Shown: positions 7,084 through 15,531 of the stretch, one piece after another
Position numbering within the stretch: position 1 is the first letter of the stretch
Layout of the letters: each line of letters starts with the position of its first letter
DNA from: an uncultured Bacteroides sp.
Lineage (GTDB): Bacteria; Bacteroidota; Bacteroidia; Bacteroidales; Bacteroidaceae
Direction of reading: 5' to 3'
Assembly (NCBI RefSeq): GCF_905207245.1
Contig: NZ_CAJLKP010000069.1
Span: forward strand, 1-32,260
DNA: 32,260 bases
Notes under the pieces: model-generated
Seen by the model: the letters and a program-made list of their open reading frames with translations, nothing else
What the model was told of the DNA's origin: nothing
Databases searched by the model: none
Made by a program: the position numbers and the translations under genes

Positions 7084-10000
7084 TGCAAAAAAGAGCATAT
7101 CTCGCAGATTTATGGCAGCGTTATTGTCGTTTGTGTTGGTGTTGGGTCTCATACCCACATCAGCACTGACTGCTTATGCTGCCACACCAGAACATCCGAA
7201 CGGGGTTACGGTTTCTGTTACCGATCAGGATGGAAAAGGAATTGCGGGAGCAACAGTTGAATACCATATCAACTCCACGGTAAACGGAGCTGATTATGCA
7301 TCCGGAACAGCAACAACCGATGAAAACGGCTGCGCAGAGGTGCTGGCAGCAGACAAGTTCATCGCAGATGATCTCACACTGTCTGCAACGGCTGTTTTGG
7401 CTGATTATACTTATGCTGACGGCAGCGGCCGTATTGAAAATGCTGCAATTACCTCGGATGCGCAGGACTTCGCTATCCAACTTCGCAGCACAAAGATTCC
7501 GGGTGTGACCGTTACTGCAAACAGTGGATTGGTCTATCAGGAAGGAACTGCCCAGAGTCTGGTAACTGTAGCAGGTACGAAAGGTACGGATACTGTTACC
7601 TACAAAATCGATAACGATGTTGTCGTTACTCCTCAAAAAACAGATGCAGGTACATATGCAGTTGAAGTAATCGTTGCCAGAGAGGGATACTCTGATTTTG
7701 TGTTTTCCGAAAATGTTACGATTGCAAAGGCCCCAATTGCCGGTATTGATATTACAGAGGTAAATGCTTCTTACAACGAGAAGCCCCAGAACATTGTAAC
7801 TCTGACTGGCAATTTCTTGCCGACCGATGAGGTGCACTGGTTTGTCAACGGCACAGACACTGGTTCTATGGATGTTCCGCAGAAAGACGCTGTCGGAGAA
7901 TATACGGTCAGAGTCACCGTAGATCGGGGCAACAACTATGAGGTGTTCGACAAAACCGTAACTTCGAAGATTGTGCTCGGCAATATTAATCTCGATGGTC
8001 TCAAGATTACGGCCAACAAACTGACATACAATGGAGAGGAACAAGAAGCTGTTACTGTTGAAGGTCAGGGAAACTATACCTTGCAGTACCGTTTGTCCGA
8101 GACAGAATCTTGGAAAAAATACGATAAAGCTGCTGGAACGGTTCCAACGGTAAAAAACGCTGGAGATTATACCGTTTACATCAAGGCGGTTAAGGATAGT
8201 TACAATGACGAAGAATATCCTGAGTATCCGCTGAATGTTCACGTTGAGCGGGCAGAGCAGAGTATTGCTTTTTCAACAGCCGTTCCTACCACAGTTGAAC
8301 TTTCTAACGATTCAAACAAGAACCGCTACGACTTCAGTGCTAACGGAACTAATTTGAGCGGCGAAGAGATTGAATATACTTTAATCGATGCTTCCGGGAC
8401 TGATATTGCAGAGATTGGCGCAAGCAACGGAACATTAACTGTAAAACATGCAGGTATTGTAACGGTTAAAGCATTCCGTGCGGGCAACAAGAACTACAAA
8501 GATGCTGAAGTCTACAGCACCGTTGTAATCACTGCGCCGCAGAGCGGCTTGGTTTCTTTTGCTATGCAGACCGTGAATTACGTGCTTGATGAAAGCGGCG
8601 TTCCTTCGGAACAGCAGGTTACAAAAGTAAACGCAGACGATAACGGAGCAGTTACATATTCTATTGGTCAGACGAATATCGGCTTGTCTATAGATCCGAA
8701 TAGCGGAAAAATCACAGTTACCAACTGGAACAAACTCGGCAGGGCTATGCGCAAGACAGGAAGTGTTTCCGTCATTGTTACCGCACAAAAGGCTGCCGGG
8801 GCTATGACGGCGAAAGAATGGATCAGAAATGGCAAGACTTGGGCTTCGCAGGATTTCACTTGCGAGGTATACCCTGCGACCACGACTTCTTATAAACTTG
8901 TAATTACATATGAGGCAGCACCAGACTTTGATGCTGTTTGTAACATTACATCTTCCGACCCCAAAACGGGGTGGTATAACAGCAAGCACCCCGCTACGGT
9001 AACGCCGAAAGACGGCGAGAAATACAGCATTGCAGTTGATGATCCGATCGGTTTTGCTGACAAGCAGACCGTCACAGAACAGGGCGAAGATTTACATTAC
9101 GTTTATCTGAAGGATAAGACGACCAGAAAAATATGCGCTGGAATTGAGCTGAAGATTAAAATTGACACCGTTGCCCCAAATACTGACGACATGACCATTT
9201 CCTATTCGGGGTCCATTGTTGATAAGATTCTATCGACGATTACCTTTGGCTATTATAATCCCGATGTTACCGTTACCTTTACCGCAGAAGATGAGACTTC
9301 TGGGCTCGCCTATCTGGATTGGAAGTATACAAAAGAGGCCAATGCCAGTGACGTAAATCTTGCTGAGGAAAGCGGGCACCTAACCTTTGATGAAAATGGA
9401 CAGGCGGAGCTTATATTGACCGCTTCTGAAGTGAAGCAGTATCGCGGTAATATTTCCTTCACCGTGACGGACAAGGCCGGAAATACCAGCGACACAAAGA
9501 CAGATGATGGACATGTGATTGTCATTGACACGATTACGCCCAATTGCAGTGTGTCTTATGATGACCCGCTGAATATCCATGATGGGAAGAAGTATTTCGA
9601 CGGAAGTATTGAGCTGAACTTTACTGTCACAGAAGCGAACTTCTACGAAGAAGATTTCAAGGCATTTGTTGCTAAAAACGGCGAATCCAAAGCAGCCGTT
9701 CCCTTGAGCTGGAAAAAGAGCACTGAGGAAAAAGATACTTATATTGGAACGTATATGCTCAGCGGCGATGGCGACTATGTGGTGTCTGCTGAATACAAAG
9801 ACAGATCCAATAATGAGATGGCAAAGTATCAGTCTGATGTGCTGGTAATTGATACGATTAATCCTGTAATTGGTTTTGCGTATGACGAGGCAAAGCAGGA
9901 AACGACAATTACAGTCACGGAACACAATTTTGACGCGGCTGATATTGCTGCGACTGTAACAAGTAAGGATGTAAACGGAAACAAGGTATCTGCCAATGAT

Positions 10001-13000
10001 CTGAATGTTGAATTGCATCAGGCCGATAAGTGGGAGCATGATGGAGATACGCATACATTCAAGACCACGAATTATGTAAGCGGTCTCTATACGATTACGA
10101 TTGATTACTCGGACTTGTCAAAGCGAACGGCGACATATACGACGAACGAATTCATTGTAGACCACGGTGCTCCGTCAGCGCCGGAAATCAGTTATAGCAA
10201 ATCGCTTTTGGACACTGTACTCGGTGGAATTACATTCGGGTTTTACAATCCGGATGTAACCGTAACGTTTACATCCTATGACGCATTTGCGGGTGTAGAC
10301 TATTTTACTTGGTCTTATGAGAAGCAGGCAGATGCCAGCAGCACAAATGTTGCCAGATACAATGAGACTAAGCTTTTTGCCCAGCAGGATAGCAGTGATA
10401 AATCCAAATATACTGCGGTAGTCACTCTCCCGCTTAATGAAGCTGAGCAGCTTCGCGGCAGTATTGCGGCAACAGCAACCGATAAGTACGGCAATGTCAG
10501 TGCAAAAACAACTGACTCCGGTAAAGTGATTGTTGTAGACACAATTTCTCCCGCCATGGCCGTGGAATACAGCGAGGCAAGTAATCAGGTTGGAACCACG
10601 CTTTACTACGGAAACGATAAGAGCGGGAAGGCCGAGATCACTTTTAAGGTAACAGAGGCGAACTTCTTCGCAGAAGATGTGGTTGTCAAAGTTTCGAAAA
10701 ATGGGGCGACAGCTTATGCTGTTACTCCGGCCTGGACTGATGTAGACGCAGATACGCATATTGGAAGTTATACGATTTCCGGTGACGGTCATTATATTGT
10801 TTCCGTCGAGTATAAGGATCGTTCCAACAATGAAATGACGACGTATCAGTCCGACATGATTACGATCGACACGATTAAGCCGCAGGTAAATGTTACTTAT
10901 CAGAATACAGCCAAGATTGCAACGTTGAAAGATGGCGAAGGAGCTGAAAGAGACTATTTTAGCAAAACGCAGACGGCAGTAGTCACGATCAATGAGCATA
11001 ACTTTGATTCCAATGATGTCAAGTTCAACATCGTTGGCAAGGATGTTGCCGGTAATATGCGCAATATCAGTGACTTGATCTCCATGTCTTCCTGGAGAAC
11101 GAATGGCGATGTTCACAGCATTACTATCGCATATTCGGGTGATGCCAATTATACCTTTGATGTGGACTACAGCGATCTTGCGAAGAATGCCGCTGAAGAT
11201 TATGCCGCAGATCACTTTACCGTAGACACGGTAGCACCTCGAATCACAGGCGTTTCTTACAGCTCGAGCGTGCTTGAGACAGTACTCTCTAGCGTGAGCT
11301 TTGGCTTTTACAACGCAAAGATGACGGTCACCGTTACTGCTGAAGATGATACGGCTGGCGTCCATCAGTTTAATTACAGCTACCTGACTGCTGCGGGGGT
11401 AAGTTCTGTCAATGCGCAGCTTTTGGATCAAGTAATAGGCGAAGCAGGTATCAAGTATTCAGACGGTGGCAGAACGGCTACCATGACATTTGAGATTCCT
11501 AAGATGGCACTCGGCAGCGACAACCAGTTTAATGGAACCGTGAAGTTTGATGCGACAGACCGTTCTGATAATAAGGTGGAACAATCGGAAAACAAGCGCA
11601 TCGTTGTCGATAATATTGCCCCTACAGCTACTGTTTCCTATAATGAGCCAGTCAATACGCAAAATGGTATTTCCTACTATGATGGAAACATCAATGGAAC
11701 GATTACCATCAATGAGGCTAACTTCTACGCAGAGGATGTTTCTGTTATGGTTTCCCGTGACGGCGGTCCTGCACAGACATTGGCCACCTCTTGGTCGGAC
11801 AGCAGTGTTGATACACATATCGGCTCCTTTACCCTCGCAGACGATGCGGACTACATTGTCACAATCAATTATCGAGATAAGTCGGGCAATACAATGACAG
11901 AGTATCAGTCAAGCCAGATGACGATTGATACGAAGATTGAAGAACCTACTTACTCGATTAACGGTGTAGCTAAGTCTGGCGATGATGGTGGAGCCTATAA
12001 GGATGAAGCAAATATCAGCTTCAACTTTGAAGATCAGAACTTTGATACGCAGACTGTAAAGCTTGTGCGTACCCGTTTTAACGAAACTAAGGACGTCACA
12101 GCAGATTTTGTGAAAGTTGGACTCAACGAAAAGGGCGGTTCCGGTTCTTTTGATATTGCGAAGAAAGTAGATAACGATGGCATCTATGTACTGACTGTCA
12201 CAATGACAGACAAAGCTGGCCATTCCACGGAATCCCATATCAAGTTTACCATTAACCGTTACGGTTCTGTCTACGAGTATAGTGATTATCTGACCTCCCT
12301 GATTAAGGATGGCGGTCAGTACATTGCCAAGAATGGCGATGCTGCAATCACAGATGACCTTGTGATTACAGAATACAATGCAGATAGAATCGTTAAGGGG
12401 TCTCTGAAGATTGTAATTACGCGTGACGGTGAAACAATCGACACGAAGTTTACTGCCAGCCCTGAGGCTTCCGACAACACTGCAATTGGGTCCTCCGGTT
12501 GGTATCAGTATGTGTACACCATCAGCAAGGAAAACTTCACAGAAGACGGCGTTTACAACATTACAATCACATCTGAGGATGCGACTGGAAATACTTCAAC
12601 AAGTGTGCCGGATAACTCCGTCGCTGCAAACGGTGAAAAGATTCTCGATGTAATGACTTTTACGGTGGATACTACAGCACCTGAGATTCGGAACATTGTT
12701 GGCTTGGATAAGAAAATCGTTAATGCCCAGGAGCAGGATGTCAAGTACACGATTGTTGATGTCGGCGGGTTGCAGCAGATCGAGGTAATCGTGAACGGTC
12801 AGACTGCCGATACGATCACTGATTTTGGCGACGATCTGAATAGCTATGCCGGTACATTTACGCTGAGTGAAAGCAATGAAGCACAGACGGTTCAGCTAAA
12901 GGTTACCGACCTTGCCGGTAATGTTACAGATACTGCATCTGATGATTTTAATCCTGGTGAACGGTTCGTGTTCAACGATGTAATTACCGTTTCTACGAAT

Positions 13001-13126
13001 TTCTTCGTTCGCTGGTATGCAAACGCTCCCCTGTTCTGGGGTTCTATCGGCGGTGCTGTGGTAGTAACCGCTGGAATTTGGCTTCTTATCGTTGCAAAGC
13101 GCAAAAAGAACGCTGAAGAGAAGTAA
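7076..13126 (+). CDS. Giant Ig-like repeat surface protein (2016 residues)
   Basis: The N-terminal signal peptide has basic KKSISRR, a hydrophobic core and an AYA cleavage site near residue 35. About 1,940 outer residues of beta-rich repeats follow. First come a Cna-B-like segment (VSVTDQDGKGIAGATVEY) and MBG/YDG-like modules with the NAGDYTVYIK type of ending. Then three composite units of about 1 kb begin near bases 9200, 10190 and 11255. Each contains a TFGFYNPDVTVTFT-like module and a VIDTI.P..SVSY module with EANFY and KDRSNNEM motifs. The C-terminus is one TM followed by KRKKNAEEK; there is no LPXTG, so anchoring is by membrane, not by sortase. GAGGAG precedes ATG 7076. It could be a long envelope-spanning stalk, adhesin or T7SS shaft analogous in position to EsaA/YueB; that role is speculative. 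Confidence 0.88.
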   Translation: MSNAKKSISRRFMAALLSFVLVLGLIPTSALTAYAATPEHPNGVTVSVTDQDGKGIAGATVEYHINSTVNGADYASGTATTDENGCAEVLAADKFIADDLTLSATAVLADYTYADGSGRIENAAITSDAQDFAIQLRSTKIPGVTVTANSGLVYQEGTAQSLVTVAGTKGTDTVTYKIDNDVVVTPQKTDAGTYAVEVIVAREGYSDFVFSENVTIAKAPIAGIDITEVNASYNEKPQNIVTLTGNFLPTDEVHWFVNGTDTGSMDVPQKDAVGEYTVRVTVDRGNNYEVFDKTVTSKIVLGNINLDGLKITANKLTYNGEEQEAVTVEGQGNYTLQYRLSETESWKKYDKAAGTVPTVKNAGDYTVYIKAVKDSYNDEEYPEYPLNVHVERAEQSIAFSTAVPTTVELSNDSNKNRYDFSANGTNLSGEEIEYTLIDASGTDIAEIGASNGTLTVKHAGIVTVKAFRAGNKNYKDAEVYSTVVITAPQSGLVSFAMQTVNYVLDESGVPSEQQVTKVNADDNGAVTYSIGQTNIGLSIDPNSGKITVTNWNKLGRAMRKTGSVSVIVTAQKAAGAMTAKEWIRNGKTWASQDFTCEVYPATTTSYKLVITYEAAPDFDAVCNITSSDPKTGWYNSKHPATVTPKDGEKYSIAVDDPIGFADKQTVTEQGEDLHYVYLKDKTTRKICAGIELKIKIDTVAPNTDDMTISYSGSIVDKILSTITFGYYNPDVTVTFTAEDETSGLAYLDWKYTKEANASDVNLAEESGHLTFDENGQAELILTASEVKQYRGNISFTVTDKAGNTSDTKTDDGHVIVIDTITPNCSVSYDDPLNIHDGKKYFDGSIELNFTVTEANFYEEDFKAFVAKNGESKAAVPLSWKKSTEEKDTYIGTYMLSGDGDYVVSAEYKDRSNNEMAKYQSDVLVIDTINPVIGFAYDEAKQETTITVTEHNFDAADIAATVTSKDVNGNKVSANDLNVELHQADKWEHDGDTHTFKTTNYVSGLYTITIDYSDLSKRTATYTTNEFIVDHGAPSAPEISYSKSLLDTVLGGITFGFYNPDVTVTFTSYDAFAGVDYFTWSYEKQADASSTNVARYNETKLFAQQDSSDKSKYTAVVTLPLNEAEQLRGSIAATATDKYGNVSAKTTDSGKVIVVDTISPAMAVEYSEASNQVGTTLYYGNDKSGKAEITFKVTEANFFAEDVVVKVSKNGATAYAVTPAWTDVDADTHIGSYTISGDGHYIVSVEYKDRSNNEMTTYQSDMITIDTIKPQVNVTYQNTAKIATLKDGEGAERDYFSKTQTAVVTINEHNFDSNDVKFNIVGKDVAGNMRNISDLISMSSWRTNGDVHSITIAYSGDANYTFDVDYSDLAKNAAEDYAADHFTVDTVAPRITGVSYSSSVLETVLSSVSFGFYNAKMTVTVTAEDDTAGVHQFNYSYLTAAGVSSVNAQLLDQVIGEAGIKYSDGGRTATMTFEIPKMALGSDNQFNGTVKFDATDRSDNKVEQSENKRIVVDNIAPTATVSYNEPVNTQNGISYYDGNINGTITINEANFYAEDVSVMVSRDGGPAQTLATSWSDSSVDTHIGSFTLADDADYIVTINYRDKSGNTMTEYQSSQMTIDTKIEEPTYSINGVAKSGDDGGAYKDEANISFNFEDQNFDTQTVKLVRTRFNETKDVTADFVKVGLNEKGGSGSFDIAKKVDNDGIYVLTVTMTDKAGHSTESHIKFTINRYGSVYEYSDYLTSLIKDGGQYIAKNGDAAITDDLVITEYNADRIVKGSLKIVITRDGETIDTKFTASPEASDNTAIGSSGWYQYVYTISKENFTEDGVYNITITSEDATGNTSTSVPDNSVAANGEKILDVMTFTVDTTAPEIRNIVGLDKKIVNAQEQDVKYTIVDVGGLQQIEVIVNGQTADTITDFGDDLNSYAGTFTLSESNEAQTVQLKVTDLAGNVTDTASDDFNPGERFVFNDVITVSTNFFVRWYANAPLFWGSIGGAVVVTAGIWLLIVAKRKKNAEEK
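9200..11935 (+). repeat. Three tandem ~1 kb coding repeats in the surface protein
   Basis: Module starts are near 9200, 10190 and 11255, and the paired VxDxIxP modules are near 9522, 10531 and 11603, giving a period of about 1.0-1.07 kb (330-355 residues). Copies are diverged in DNA but clearly alike in protein, as in ITFGYYNPDVTVTFT / ITFGFYNPDVTVTFT / VSFGFYNAKMTVTVT. The third copy is incomplete at its end. This points to internal duplication followed by divergence. Confidence 0.75.
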
Positions 13127-13133
13127 TAATCAT

Positions 13134-13193
13134 TAGCAAAAGGAAACCGCACTGCCCGTGCGTTAAGCACGGGCAGGCGGAACCCCTTTGCTA
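13134..13193 (+). terminator. Long extended hairpin after the giant protein gene
   Basis: The inner stem CTGCCCGTGC / GCACGGGCAG closes a five-base GTTAA loop. Outer arms AGCAAAAGG and CCCCTTTGCT, with CCGC/GCGG in between, extend the structure to about 60 bases. There is no T-run, so it may act as an RNA stabiliser or partial terminator that separates expression of the surface protein from the export genes. Confidence 0.6.
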
Positions 13194-13204
13194 GAACTTG
13201 GACT

Positions 13205-13218
13205 ACGAAAATTTTCGT
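13205..13218. promoter_or_regulatory. Perfect 14-base palindrome upstream of second FHA gene
   Basis: ACGAAAATTTTCGT is a perfect palindrome. Flanks TTGGAC (13198) and GTTCAA extend it to a 28-base near-palindrome. It lies between the long hairpin and the second FHA gene and could be an operator. I could not find convincing -35/-10 boxes beside it. Confidence 0.35.
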
Positions 13219-13263
13219 GGTTCAACTTGTGGCAAAGGATTTCTCGTGGAAGGATTGAAGTGT

Positions 13264-14184
13264 ATGAATGTCTTGGCCGAAAAAGGTAGATTAACAGAGA
13301 TGGAATGCGGTACAAATTATGCGTGCATTCTGAATGATAATTCGTCCTTCCTCCCTACTGAATATAAGGTACTCCAGAGTCAGAAAGGCGGCTGCTTTGT
13401 TAAGTGTATGCGGATGTTGTACAACGGCAAAACAGAACTATACTATTTTTCCGGAGAACTGAAACCCCTTTCTACGGTGTTATTATCCATTGATGCAGAG
13501 CGCTTTTTGACGATTCTTTGCAATCTGTTTGCTGCAATTATCAGTGTTCAGAGCAATGGATTCTTAACTTGTAGAAATATTAACGCTGATTTTGAGAGAA
13601 TTTATATCGATCCGAGTACATACAAAGTCAACCTGATCTATCTTCCGCTAAAAGAGCATCTCTTTGAAGATGACGCAGCGTTTGAAAATGAGGTTAGGAC
13701 ATCGCTTATCAAGCTGATTTCTGGTTTAAATGCATTATCTACTCCCAGAATGATGCAGGTCTTAGCAGATTTACAAAATGGCTCTTTGGGAGTGGAAGAA
13801 CTTTATTCAAAATTAAGTGGCAAAATGATTGCCAATCAACATGACAATAATAGTGTAGAAAACAGAGAACCTTCCACTGCACCAACAAGATTAAAGCTGG
13901 TGGCGATGAATGCGCCTGTCAGGTTTGTAATTACAGTGGATAAAAACGCCTTCACGATCGGAAAAAAAGACTCCAATGATGCGGTAATCACGTTTAACAA
14001 GATGATCAGCAGAGTTCACTGTAAAGTCACCGGTAGTCGAGGCCAGTATTGGATTACTGATTTACAAAGCTCAAATGGAACCTATATTAATAATATGCGG
14101 TTACAACCCAATCAGCCGCATGAATTGAAATCTGGAGATATTGTGCGGATGGCGAATTCGGATTTTCAGACTGTAATTGATTGA
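13264..14184 (+). CDS. Second FHA-domain protein
   Basis: A 306-residue cytosolic protein. The N-terminal part (about 1-190) is a domain related in layout to that of the first FHA protein: compare VNLIYLPLKEHLFEDD here with VQLLYLPLEEISGSAD there. The C-terminal FHA domain (about 220-306) has FTIGKKDSNDAVI, ISRVH and SSNGTYIN. Lys replaces the usual Arg after the glycine; the Ser and Asn of the phosphopeptide site are present. There are no TGLL repeats. ATG 13264 has GGAAGGA 9 bases upstream. GTG 13243 (AAAGGA upstream) and TTG 13198 are alternative starts. It overlaps the untranslated leader of the ATPase gene and probably reads threonine phosphorylation set by the kinase. Confidence 0.8.
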   Translation: MNVLAEKGRLTEMECGTNYACILNDNSSFLPTEYKVLQSQKGGCFVKCMRMLYNGKTELYYFSGELKPLSTVLLSIDAERFLTILCNLFAAIISVQSNGFLTCRNINADFERIYIDPSTYKVNLIYLPLKEHLFEDDAAFENEVRTSLIKLISGLNALSTPRMMQVLADLQNGSLGVEELYSKLSGKMIANQHDNNSVENREPSTAPTRLKLVAMNAPVRFVITVDKNAFTIGKKDSNDAVITFNKMISRVHCKVTGSRGQYWITDLQSSNGTYINNMRLQPNQPHELKSGDIVRMANSDFQTVID

Positions 14185-14197
14185 AGGAGATGGCGGG

Positions 14198-15253
14198 ATG
14201 TCGAAAGCACGCGTAATTATTGCTGACACAGATATAAACTACATCATTCCGTTACAGCTCAAATTTGCAGAGGAGTTCTTTGATGCAATTGATTTGGAAG
14301 TAATTTCTGATAGGAGCTATTTCGAAAAACTGTTCGCAGTTCCTCAGAAAGCCGATATTCTTATTGTATCAGAGGAGCTATATGATTCTTCCCTACAGCG
14401 CCATAATGTCAGCAATATCTTCTTGATGACGGAACAGTATGAGGAAGGCCAGACCGCTGAATTGAATGTAAATCGGATATTCAAGTATACCAGTATCAAA
14501 GAAATTTTTAGCGAAATCACCGGAAAAAGTGCTGGCGCACTGAAGGTTCAAACGGAGAGCCAGGAACCTAGAATTGTATTGGTTTATTCTGCCTGCGGAG
14601 GCACAGGGAAAACAACTGTGGCAATGGGCATAAGTGCATCACTTACGAAAAATTATAAACGCGTTCTATATATAAATGCAGCTCGATTGCAGGTCTTTCA
14701 GCATATGCTTGAGAATCCATCAGCAATTACCGCTGCGGATGTGTATACGAAGCTTTCTGCAAGCACTGACAGCATCTACGAAAATATTAAACATGTAATT
14801 CGTAAGGAACTATTTAGCTATCTTCCGCCTTTTAAAGCTGCATTGATGTCCTTGGGGCTACCCTACTCTGTTTTTGAGAGAATAATTATCTCTGCAAAGA
14901 AAAGTGGAGAGTATGATTTTATTGTAGTGGACGCTGATATTACATTTGACGAAGATAAAGCTACTCTGCTGAACATTGCAGACAAGGTTCTTATTGTTAC
15001 AAAGCAAAATTTATCCTCCGTAATTGCAACAAATATTCTCGTTGCGAATATAAACGGAGCAAATACAGAAAAATACTCTTTTGTGTGTAACGACTTCGAC
15101 AAAGAAAAGGACAACTCGCTGATTTCCCCAAATGTATCGGTAAAGTTTTCTATCGACGAGTATATTGAGCATTTCAGACATTATGACAAAATGAGTCCGG
15201 ATGATTTCTCAAAAGAAAACAGTATTCAAAAGGCAGCGTTTTTGACCATATAA
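14198..15253 (+). CDS. CpaE/TadZ-like MinD/ParA-family ATPase
   Basis: A 351-residue protein. Residues 1-110 look like a divergent receiver-type domain (ARVIIADTDINYIIPLQ..., ADILIVSEE), as in CpaE/TadZ positioning proteins. Residues about 125-345 form a P-loop domain with YSACGGTGKTT near residue 132, YDFIVVDAD and LIVTKQ. The signature Lys at the front of the deviant Walker A motif is Cys here. ATG 14198 is preferred, with AAGGAG 8 bases upstream. Proteins of this type place pili or secretion machines in the cell; here it would localise or recycle the EssC machine. It sits between the FHA protein and the YukD-like gene. It lacks the basic C-terminal amphipathic helix that MinD uses for membrane binding, as far as I can tell. 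Confidence 0.8.
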   Translation: MSKARVIIADTDINYIIPLQLKFAEEFFDAIDLEVISDRSYFEKLFAVPQKADILIVSEELYDSSLQRHNVSNIFLMTEQYEEGQTAELNVNRIFKYTSIKEIFSEITGKSAGALKVQTESQEPRIVLVYSACGGTGKTTVAMGISASLTKNYKRVLYINAARLQVFQHMLENPSAITAADVYTKLSASTDSIYENIKHVIRKELFSYLPPFKAALMSLGLPYSVFERIIISAKKSGEYDFIVVDADITFDEDKATLLNIADKVLIVTKQNLSSVIATNILVANINGANTEKYSFVCNDFDKEKDNSLISPNVSVKFSIDEYIEHFRHYDKMSPDDFSKENSIQKAAFLTI

Positions 15254-15264
15254 GGAGGAGCACA

Positions 15265-15519
15265 ATGAATAAAGAAACAGCGATTATAATCTTTAATATT
15301 ATTAAGAGAAATTTCACTGTGGATCTTGAGGTTCCGCTGGATATATCTGCTAATGATTTAGTAAACGCTCTAAATACCGCATATGATCTCGGCATTGATA
15401 CTTCTAATATGAAAAACTGTTATCTGAAAATGGAAAATCCGATTTCCTTGCTCAAAGGTAACAAGTTATTGGCTGATTTTGGAATGCGCAACGGCAGTGT
15501 TATCAACTACACAGAATAG
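15265..15519 (+). CDS. YukD/EsaB-like ubiquitin-fold protein
   Basis: This 84-residue protein has the pattern of the YukD/EsaB family: a beta strand (TAIIIFNI), FTVDLEVPLDISANDLVNALNTAYDL, and a terminal strand with LADFGMRNGSVINY, close to the DLRDGDIL type of ending of ubiquitin-like T7SS proteins. Length matches the family (about 80 residues). The AAGGAGG site is strong. It lies 11 bases after the ATPase gene and 12 bases before essC, the classic yukD-essC neighbourhood. Family members are small cytosolic T7SSb components that control secretion. Confidence 0.8.
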   Translation: MNKETAIIIFNIIKRNFTVDLEVPLDISANDLVNALNTAYDLGIDTSNMKNCYLKMENPISLLKGNKLLADFGMRNGSVINYTE

Positions 15520-15531
15520 GAGGCGACAGAG

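Noticed and set aside
7160..8242. Long open frame on the minus strand inside the giant protein gene
   Set aside because: Antisense to a well-supported repeat protein; no RBS or recognisable domain. Codon bias of the plus strand explains its length.
10175..11431. 418-codon open frame on the minus strand
   Set aside because: Same reason: it lies over the surface-protein repeats and its composition is a mirror of them.
13127..13263. Promoter ahead of the second FHA gene
   Set aside because: TTGGAC is present but no acceptable -10 lies 16-18 bases after it.
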